From Caulobacter hibisci (GTDB lineage: Bacteria; Pseudomonadota; Alphaproteobacteria; Caulobacterales; Caulobacteraceae), in assembly GCF_016135805.1 (NCBI RefSeq), contig NZ_JADWOX010000002.1, forward strand, positions 1 to 64,000: a DNA stretch of 64,000 bases, in the 5' to 3' direction. Below the pieces are notes generated by a model. It ran no database searches, was not told the DNA's origin, and was given only the letters and a program-made list of their open reading frames with translations. How positions within the stretch are numbered: the first letter of the stretch is position 1; every line of letters begins with the position of its first letter. Below are positions 58,115 through 64,000 of the stretch, piece after piece. The translations under genes were made by a program, and so were the position numbers.

Positions 58115-60958
58115 TCAGAAGTTGAAGCGCACGCCGCCCATGAACCGACGGCCGACGCCCTCGGTCTCGACGGGACGGTTGGCGTGGCCCTGGTAGCGTT
58201 GGCCCACTTCGTCAGTGAGGTTGCTGGCGTCGAAATAGACGGTGATGCCGTCGCGGAGCTGGTAGCGCAGCGACAGGTCCAGCTGCTCGGTGGCCGCCCA
58301 GTAGGTCTGGTCGGTGGCGTCGATGTTGGCCTCGTCCAGCCAGTCGTTGCGCCACTGGTAGGACAGTCGCGCCGACAGGCCGTACTTTTCGTAGAACAGC
58401 GAGGCGTTCAGCAGCCGGTCCGACAGGCCCGGGAAGGCGCTCTTGATCCCCTCGGGCGTGGTGAATTCGCCGTCCAGGAAGGTCAGGTTGCCCTGGAAGC
58501 CGAAGCCGCTCAGCGGACCCGGCAGGAACCGCCATTGCTGCATGTAGGCGAACTCGATGCCGGCCATCTTGCCGTCCGAGCCGTTCATCGTGGTGGTGTA
58601 GGTGTAGCCGGTGCGGTCCAGCAGGCCGACGTCGTAGCGGTCGTCGCGGATCAGCGCGCTGCTGTCGTAGAGCACGTCGTCGATGCGGCGATAGAAGGCC
58701 GAGGCCGACAGCAGGCCCGCGCCCGGCAGGTACCATTCCAGCGCCGTGTCGAAGCCGAAGGCCCGCTCGGGCTTAAGGTCCGGATTGCCGCCGGTGACCG
58801 TCTCGGAGGTGTCGTTGACCGCCACGCTGGTGCGGATCTCGCCGAACGAGGGCCGGGCGATGCCGCTGATCAGGGCGAAGCGGGCCTGGATGTCGTCGGT
58901 GACCTCGTAGTTGACGTGCAGGCTGGGGAAGACGTCGGTGTAGCTCTGCTGCACGGTCAGCGGCGTCTGCACCGTACCGTTGATCACGGCCCCGCGGCTC
59001 TCGATGTCGGCGCTCTCGACCCGCAGGCCGGTCAGCACTTCCCACTTGCCCAGGGTCCACTTGTTCTGGGCGTAAGCCGACAGGATGTTCTCGTCGACGG
59101 CGAAGCGGTCATAGGCCTGGACGGCCGAGGACGACTTGTAGAGGCCCGCCGCCGTGGCCTTGGCCAGCAGGGCGTCGAGATCGGCGCGCAGGCCGATGTT
59201 GTCGATCTGCGTCACGCCCCAGCCGCGGGCGAAGTCGCTGGTCCACTGGGCGTTGGTGATGCGCGGCGTGACGCTCCAGGTCCCGCCGGTCTGGGCCGCC
59301 AGGCTCTGCAGCACCGGGGTCGTGCCGACGCCCGAGAAGGTGTTGCCGCTGGCCTTGCGCATGTCCAGCTTGGCGCCGGCCTTGAAGGTCGCCTCGGCGC
59401 CAAGCGAGGTCCAGTCGCGGGCGATATCCAGCTGGCCGGTCCAGGCGTCGGTGTCGGTCGAATAGACGATCGGGATGAAGACGTCGTACTGCGAGCCGGT
59501 CTGCGGCAGGGCCGACAGCGCCGTCCCGCGGCTGTAGGTCGTGCCCGAACGGTTGGTCGTATAGAGGTCGAGGTCCGGAACGCCCGAGGTCGCGCCGCTA
59601 TAGACCAGCGACAGGCGGCCGAAATACTGCTGGATCAGCGGCAGATAGGCGCCCGCGTCGGTGTGGGTGTAGTTCAGCCGCCACTTGATGTCGGTGTCGG
59701 CCCAGCTGTGGTCGCCGCCCAGGGTGTTGGTGAAGGTGTCGCTGTAGTAGCGGCCGTATTCGAAGCTCGACGAATAGGCCGCGCCGTCGACGAAGCCGCT
59801 GTCGGCGCCGCGGTTGGCGGCGGTCTGGGTTCCGGCGCGCGAGAGCTGGAAGTCGTACTGGTTACGCTGCTCGCGGTCGATGAACTCCGAATACAGCGTG
59901 TTGAAGAAGATCCGGCCGCCGCTCTCGGGGCGATATTCCAGGCCCAGCTGGGCGGCGTTGTTCTCGCGCTCCAGGCGATACGAACGGAAGCTGAAGTCGT
60001 CGGCGGTGTTGAGGTCGCCGTCGCGGTTCCAGGTGATCTCGCGGTTGTCGGTGGTCTGGTTGCGGCGATAGTGGGCCAGGGCCATCACCACGCCGAAGCG
60101 ATCGTCCGACCAGCTGCCGCGGATCGAGCCCTGGCGCTGCGGGCCATCGCCCAGGGCCATCTCGCCATAGCCGATGTCGCCCGAGACGTGGCCGCCGTCG
60201 CGGTCGAAGGGCGAGGCGGTGACGATGTTGATGCGGCCCGCCAGGGCCTCGGCCGGCTGGTCCGGCGTCAGGGTCTTGTTGACCTCCATGGTCTGGATGA
60301 CCACGGCCGGCACGGAGTCGAAGCGGAACACCCGCTCCTCGGCGCCCAGCACGTTCATCCCGTCGATCGACACCACGGTCCAGCGCTCGGGCGCGCCGCG
60401 CAGCTGGACATAGCGCTCCTGGCCCTGGTCGCGCTCGATGGCCACGCCCGGCACGCGCGACAGGGCGGCGGCGGCCGACTGGTCGGGGAAGCGGCCGATG
60501 GCGTCGGCGGCGATCACGCTCATGATGTTGTCGGCGGCGCGCTGCTGGGCGATGGCCGCGGCCTGCGAGCCGAGGATCGGGCCGGTGACGATGACGGCCT
60601 CGATCGCCGAGTCGTCGGCGTAGCTGATCTCGATCGGCCCCGCGCCGGCCTCGGCCTCGACGCTGCGGTCGGCCAGGCCCGGATAGCGCACGACCAGCTT
60701 CTGCGGCCCGGCCGGCAGGGCCAGGGTGAAGCGGCCTTCGCGGTCGGTGGTGGTGCGCAGGCCCAGCTGCGGCGCGGACACCTCGGCGGCGACCAGATAG
60801 GTCCCGTCGACGCCGATCACCCGGCCAGTGGCCATGGCCAGCGCCACGGCGGCGGCGGGCTGGGCGGCGTCGGCCGCGTGGGCGGCGGCCGGCAGGGTCA
60901 GGATGGCGGCGGTCGAAAGCAGCAGGGCCCTGGCGGCCCCTCGGCTGGCGCGGATCAT
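58115..60958 (-). CDS. TonB-dependent outer-membrane receptor
   Basis: This 947-residue protein has a signal peptide. A carboxypeptidase-regulatory-like N-terminal domain (residues about 45-125; TTTDREGRFTLALPAGPQKL) precedes the plug (VIAADAIGRFPDQSAAAALS RVPGV region) and a 22-strand barrel ending GVRFNF with terminal Phe. This layout is typical of Caulobacterales receptors for oligosaccharides. With the GH115 enzyme two genes downstream, uptake of glucuronoxylan fragments is a sensible guess. A phosphatase in the same unit could instead suggest phosphorylated ligands. It is divergent from the TetR-like gene. Confidence 0.93.
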   Translation of the reverse strand: MIRASRGAARALLLSTAAILTLPAAAHAADAAQPAAAVALAMATGRVIGVDGTYLVAAEVSAPQLGLRTTTDREGRFTLALPAGPQKLVVRYPGLADRSVEAEAGAGPIEISYADDSAIEAVIVTGPILGSQAAAIAQQRAADNIMSVIAADAIGRFPDQSAAAALSRVPGVAIERDQGQERYVQLRGAPERWTVVSIDGMNVLGAEERVFRFDSVPAVVIQTMEVNKTLTPDQPAEALAGRINIVTASPFDRDGGHVSGDIGYGEMALGDGPQRQGSIRGSWSDDRFGVVMALAHYRRNQTTDNREITWNRDGDLNTADDFSFRSYRLERENNAAQLGLEYRPESGGRIFFNTLYSEFIDREQRNQYDFQLSRAGTQTAANRGADSGFVDGAAYSSSFEYGRYYSDTFTNTLGGDHSWADTDIKWRLNYTHTDAGAYLPLIQQYFGRLSLVYSGATSGVPDLDLYTTNRSGTTYSRGTALSALPQTGSQYDVFIPIVYSTDTDAWTGQLDIARDWTSLGAEATFKAGAKLDMRKASGNTFSGVGTTPVLQSLAAQTGGTWSVTPRITNAQWTSDFARGWGVTQIDNIGLRADLDALLAKATAAGLYKSSSAVQAYDRFAVDENILSAYAQNKWTLGKWEVLTGLRVESADIESRGAVINGTVQTPLTVQQSYTDVFPSLHVNYEVTDDIQARFALISGIARPSFGEIRTSVAVNDTSETVTGGNPDLKPERAFGFDTALEWYLPGAGLLSASAFYRRIDDVLYDSSALIRDDRYDVGLLDRTGYTYTTTMNGSDGKMAGIEFAYMQQWRFLPGPLSGFGFQGNLTFLDGEFTTPEGIKSAFPGLSDRLLNASLFYEKYGLSARLSYQWRNDWLDEANIDATDQTYWAATEQLDLSLRYQLRDGITVYFDASNLTDEVGQRYQGHANRPVETEGVGRRFMGGVRFNF

Positions 60959-61131
60959 TGGTGGCTCCCCTCGGTAATGATGAGGGGGCGGATAGCAATT
61001 CGAACGAATGTACCGTGTGAAGCTGTCGTGAAATTTCCGCGACGGATTGTTGTAGATCGCGAAATTACTCTGATTTTAAAGGCTATTTTCAGACGTTCGG
61101 CGTGGTGAGGGTGCGTTTGTCGCCCCGCAAC

Positions 61132-61171
61132 TTGAACGCTTGTCCAGACTTGCGTTTGAACGCTTGTCCAG
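61132..61171 (+). repeat. Two 16-bp direct repeats before the TetR-like gene
   Basis: TTGAACGCTTGTCCAG occurs exactly at 61132-61147 and 61156-61171, with a 24-base period. The second copy ends 12 bases before the regulator start and the pair lies between divergent TonB-receptor and TetR genes. Placement suggests an operator for autoregulation and perhaps for control of the receptor operon. Confidence 0.7.
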
Positions 61172-61183
61172 CCACACACGGGC

Positions 61184-62356
61184 ATGGCCGTCCTCGACCT
61201 AGATTCCGCCGCCCAACTGGCCGAAGCGGGTTTCCGCATCGCCCTGGAAGACGGGCTCGGGGCCGTGACCGCGCGCACCGCCGCCGCCCGCGCCGGCGCG
61301 GCGGCCTCGGCCGTGAACTATCATTTCGGCGATCGCGGCGGCTTCCTGCGACGGATCCAGGCCCTGGCCGTCGCTCACGCCGCCGATCAGCGCGCGGCCC
61401 TGCGCCTGGATCGCGGCCCGCGTTGGGCCAGCCTCGCCGACCGCCTGACCCTGCTGGTCGCCGAACGGCTGGAGACAGGCCGCCTGGGCCTGGTGCTGCT
61501 GGGCGAGTTCGAGATCGAGGCCGAGGTTGGCGGCGACGCCGAACTCCGCGCCGGCGCCGGGGAGGGCAGCCTGGCCGAGTTCGCCTTCTGGCGCGAGACG
61601 GCCCTGGCCCTGGGCGCGCCGCAGGAAGCCGCCGACGGCTGGGCCGGCCTGGCGTCGGGCCTGCTGGGCCTGCTGCACGTCGAGCCCGACGCCGGCGAGC
61701 GCCTGCTGTGGCTGGCCCCGGCCTTCCGGCGCCTGGGCGCGCGCCTGTCGCGCGCCGAGATCGAGCCCTGCCCGGCGGGGCCGGCCCCCGACGAGGTCCT
61801 GCCCGAGCGCGCCCACGCCAACGACACCGCCCGGCGCATCGTCGAGGCCGCCATCGCCGGCATCGCCGAGCGCGGCGTCCATCGCCTGACCCAGCGCGAC
61901 GTCGCCGCCCGGGCCGGGGTGTCTCTGGCCGCCACCACCTACTTCTTCCGCACCAAGGCCGACCTCGTCGAGGCGGCGATGGTCGAGCTGCACCGCCAGG
62001 TCCGCGCCGAGGTCCTGGCCTCGGCGGACGCCGGCGTCGCCGGTGTGGCCAGCGTCATGGCGCCGGCCGGCGGTTTCTCCGAACGGGTCCGGGCGCTCGG
62101 CGCCCTGCAACTGGCCGCCGCCCGCGAGCCGACCCTGCTGCCGCTGGCCGCCGCCGTCCGCGCCACTCGCGGCGCCACCTCGATGCGCATGCTCCGCCGC
62201 CAGGGCGTCAACGACGCCGACGGCCTGGACGCCATGGTCTGGTCCACCCTGATGGGCGGCCTGATTTCCACCCACCGCTTCGGCGACCCCGACCGCCGCG
62301 ACGCGGCCTTCACCGCCCAAGGCGACCTGCTCCGCGCCCGGATCTTCGGGCTTTGA
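61184..62356 (+). CDS. Regulator with two fused TetR-like domains
   Basis: This 390-residue protein is twice the usual TetR length. The first helix-turn-helix lies at about 8-50 (AAQLAEAGFRIALEDGLGAV, AGAAASAVNYHFGDRGGFLR). A second, canonical one lies at about 210-260 (RRIVEAAIAGIAERGVHRLT, GVSLAATTYFFRTKADLVEA). Each is followed by a helical ligand-binding-like region. This is most simply a gene fusion or duplication giving a single-chain dimer. It is divergent from the TonB receptor gene and has two 16-bp direct repeats at its promoter. Confidence 0.9.
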   Translation: MAVLDLDSAAQLAEAGFRIALEDGLGAVTARTAAARAGAAASAVNYHFGDRGGFLRRIQALAVAHAADQRAALRLDRGPRWASLADRLTLLVAERLETGRLGLVLLGEFEIEAEVGGDAELRAGAGEGSLAEFAFWRETALALGAPQEAADGWAGLASGLLGLLHVEPDAGERLLWLAPAFRRLGARLSRAEIEPCPAGPAPDEVLPERAHANDTARRIVEAAIAGIAERGVHRLTQRDVAARAGVSLAATTYFFRTKADLVEAAMVELHRQVRAEVLASADAGVAGVASVMAPAGGFSERVRALGALQLAAAREPTLLPLAAAVRATRGATSMRMLRRQGVNDADGLDAMVWSTLMGGLISTHRFGDPDRRDAAFTAQGDLLRARIFGL

Positions 62357-62365
62357 GTTTTCTGA

Positions 62366-62552
62366 CCCTCTCCCAGAGGGAGAGGGAGGGGCCCAGGCGA
62401 TAGCCTGGGAGGGTGAGGGGTTACGCCGCCCGCGGTCCCATCCCCTATCCTTCCTCCGTAAAATCCCCGCGAAAGCGGGGACCCAGGCTTTTTCTGCCAC
62501 CCACCGCGCTCGACGATAAAACACCTGGGCCCCCGCTTTCGCGGGGGTTTTT
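62366..62552. repeat. Compound inverted-repeat and terminator region
   Basis: The gene-free stretch 62357-63271 starts with 62366-62422, a hairpin pair of the CCCTCTCCC...GGGAGGG family also seen at 25114. It is followed by CCCCGCGAAAGCGGGGACCCAGG at 62465-62487, mirrored by CCTGGGCCCCCGCTTTCGCG at 62524-62543 and GGGGG then TTTTT. The last hairpin is a good plus-strand terminator for the TetR-like gene. Confidence 0.75.
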
Positions 62553-63096
62553 AGGGTTTAGGGTTGGCGGACGGGGACAGACGAGGCTGGATCCCCGTTG
62601 GCTGTCCGACAAACCTCAGCCCGATCAACGTCCTACAACTTTCTCACGCCCCTGGATCAGACGCGTCGAAACCGCCGGCATAATCACAGCTGTCCCGTCG
62701 CAGGGAGAGGGCGCAAGGATCCGGCCCGAAGCGTGCGACGACGATGCGATCGAGCGGGGCCGCCGGAGCTGCGAGAGCAGGGCCGAACGGCTTAAATGAG
62801 GATGGGGGACGTAAACCCATCCATCGGGAGGCCGCCGACATTGGCCTCCCGCCCGTCCGAGGGTCCGCGCCGCATGCACGCCTGGCCGCCAAGAAACGGG
62901 GCGCATTGCATGGGGAAGGGGCACAGGGCGGAAGAGGCCCGCGCGTCCCGGCCTGAGGTTCAACGATCGCGCGGGGCGTCAGAGCTTCGTCGAAACGGTA
63001 CTTAAAACTCACACCTCCGGGCGTCGCCCGGACGCCCCGCGCCCTCTCCAATCAACTCAGCGGTTCACCGCGTGAGCATGAGAAGTCGCGCGTCTA
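62553..63096. other. 544-base non-coding stretch with strong stems, unknown RNA candidate
   Basis: No frame here has both a ribosome-binding site and credible composition. Three long stems stand out: GGATGGG/CCCATCC at about 62802-62824, GGGAGGCC/GGCCTCCC at about 62826-62850, and a perfect 12-bp stem GCGCGGGGCGTC (62969-62980) with GACGCCCCGCGC (63031-63042). The last encloses a CCGGGCG-T-CGCCCGG hairpin. It does not match tRNA, tmRNA, RNase P, SRP or 6S RNA as far as I can judge. Confidence 0.35.
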
Positions 63097-63270
63097 AGGA
63101 ACCTCCCCCCGTGGGGGAGGCGGCCGAAGGCCGGTGGGGGGACGTTCTCAGCTTCCGAGGCGTCGGCCAATCTCGCACCAACTCCCCCCACCGATCGCTT
63201 CGCGATCGCCTCCCCCACAGGGGGAGGTTCCTTGCGACCGGTCGCCACCTTCTCCCGCAAGGGGAGAAGG
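63097..63270. repeat. Inverted-repeat cassette downstream of the phytase gene
   Basis: AAGGAACCTCCCCCCGTGGG...GGTGGGGGGA at 63097-63141 is mirrored by TCCCCCCACC...GGGGGAGGTTCCTT at 63183-63233. CCTTCTCCCGCAAGGGGAGAAGG follows at 63248-63270, the same element as at 51690-51711. It abuts the stop codon of the minus-strand phytase gene and probably terminates it. Confidence 0.8.
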
Positions 63271-63271
63271 A

Positions 63272-64000
63272 TCATTTGAGACCCAACGCCCCGGCGATCG
63301 CCGACCACGGCACCAGCTTGAAGTTCTGGTGCTCCGGCGGGAAGACGTTGCGGCCGTCCTGGGCGACGAAGGCGCCGCCTTCCAGGCCTGCGCCGAGCGA
63401 GGCGCTGGTGACGTCCAGGCCGTCGGTCTCGGAGATGCCGTCGATGCCCTTGGCCCCGTCGGCCACCGCCGCGAAGCTGCCGACATAGGCGTTGTCGCCC
63501 TCGCGGCGATAGACGGCGTAGCTGTTGTTGCCCTGGCTGGAGAGCACCAGATAGCCCTTGCCGCCGGCCTGCGCGTAAAGGCCGATCCCTTCCAGGTCGT
63601 CCTTCAGGGCCGGGTTGGAGGCCACCCGGTCGACGGCCTTGGGCGCGCGGTTGTCCGACGGCTCGGCGCCCAGCTTCCACAGGGCGACGTCTTCCTCGGC
63701 CACGTACAGCGCGCCGGTCTCGTCGTCGGCGACGCAGCCCTCGGTCTGGGTGTCGAATTTCACGTCGCGCACTTGGACGGCCCGGACCTTGCCGTTGGCC
63801 TGCGCCACCAGCTTCCACTGCCGCACCAGGCCGTCTGGATCGCTGATGAACACATAGGTCGCGCCCTTGCGGCCGCGGTACATGCAAAGGCCGTAGGGGT
63901 CCGACAGCCCCGTGGCCTGGACGCCGTCGGCGACCGAGGTCAGCTGCCGGGTCGCCGGGTCCAGCGTGTAGATGGCGATCGACTTGTGGGTGCGGTCGCT
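63272..64000 (-). CDS. Beta-propeller phytase, C-terminal part
   Basis: The minus-strand frame is open from the right edge of the window to the stop at 63272, so the N-terminus is missing and 242 residues are visible. GVQATGLSDPYGLCMYRGRK, QTEGCVADDETGALYVAEED and LSSQGNNSYAVYRREGDNAY are typical of Ca-dependent 3-phytases with a six-bladed propeller. These enzymes release phosphate from phytate outside the cytoplasm. A TonB receptor often accompanies such genes in Caulobacterales; it may lie beyond the window. Confidence 0.88.
   Translation of the reverse strand, partial: SDRTHKSIAIYTLDPATRQLTSVADGVQATGLSDPYGLCMYRGRKGATYVFISDPDGLVRQWKLVAQANGKVRAVQVRDVKFDTQTEGCVADDETGALYVAEEDVALWKLGAEPSDNRAPKAVDRVASNPALKDDLEGIGLYAQAGGKGYLVLSSQGNNSYAVYRREGDNAYVGSFAAVADGAKGIDGISETDGLDVTSASLGAGLEGGAFVAQDGRNVFPPEHQNFKLVPWSAIAGALGLK

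Noticed and set aside
62969..63042. Possible tRNA (74 bases between 12-bp arms)
   Set aside because: It lacks D-arm and T-loop consensus, the outer stem is 12 bp instead of 7, and there is no anticodon arm in the right place.
62644..63051. 135-residue minus-strand open frame in the 0.5-kb non-coding region
   Set aside because: Residue composition is that of random GC-rich sequence, no ribosome-binding site is present, and the frame spans strong RNA stems.

Overview
The window looks like a chromosomal segment of an alphaproteobacterium of the Caulobacter/Phenylobacterium kind (Caulobacterales). The basis is very high GC with strong GC3 bias, tightly overlapping ATGA/GTGA gene junctions, a GTTC-N7-GTTC LexA box upstream of dinB, a large TonB-dependent receptor beside a glycan-degradation gene, and many short intergenic inverted repeats. 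Species was assigned by general resemblance only. No rRNA, intact tRNA, IS element or CRISPR array was found.

Region 1 (1-10.3 kb) is an accessory, defence-island-like block. It holds three separate genes with HEPN-type R-x4-H motifs, an ArdA-type antirestriction protein, an SOS-controlled dinB, a structured leader with a 33-codon ORF and a strong terminator, and a three-gene Lamassu-type (ABC three-component) anti-phage operon: Cap4-like nuclease, small middle subunit and SMC-like ATPase, followed by an unidentified fourth gene. A sequence resembling the 3' end of a tRNA gene at 10267-10286 may mark the right edge of this island.

Region 2 (10.5-28 kb) looks like core genome: a secreted cupin and an alpha/beta hydrolase; a propeller-sensor histidine kinase with its LuxR-type regulator; a six-gene DUF4129-DUF4350-MoxR-DUF58-SpoIIM-RDD membrane operon; an ArsR/MFS efflux pair; and a secreted S33-type hydrolase.

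Region 3 (26.5-52.6 kb) is the most notable part: a complete non-flagellar type III secretion system. It contains sctU plus a FliO-like protein; a lytic transglycosylase with sctV-C-D-F-I-J-K-L-N-O-P; a soluble FixL/FixJ-type two-component pair; and sctQ-R-S-T. Probable substrates sit on its flanks: a DUF1521 self-cleaving NopE-like protein, a LysM peptidoglycan-hydrolase-like protein, a hydrophobic/coiled-coil protein that may be a translocator or filament, and a nuclease toxin (Endonuclea_NS_2 type) followed by a YezG-type immunity gene. A palindromic promoter motif (TAGGG-nnn-TCCCTA type) occurs four times in the window as far as I could find, always in front of T3SS-locus transcription units. 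One copy lies between the divergent toxin and LysM genes. This suggests a single regulon, possibly controlled by the FixJ-like regulator. A nuclease that needs an immunity protein raises the possibility that this T3SS is used against other bacteria.

Region 4 (52.7-64 kb) is nutrient acquisition: a secreted adenosine deaminase; a TonB receptor-phosphatase-GH115 alpha-glucuronidase cluster whose GH115 leader carries a GntR-like operator inside a hairpin that covers the ribosome-binding site; a divergent regulator made of two fused TetR-like domains with two 16-bp direct repeats at its start; a 0.9-kb intergenic region rich in inverted repeats; and the 3' part of a beta-propeller phytase gene running off the window.
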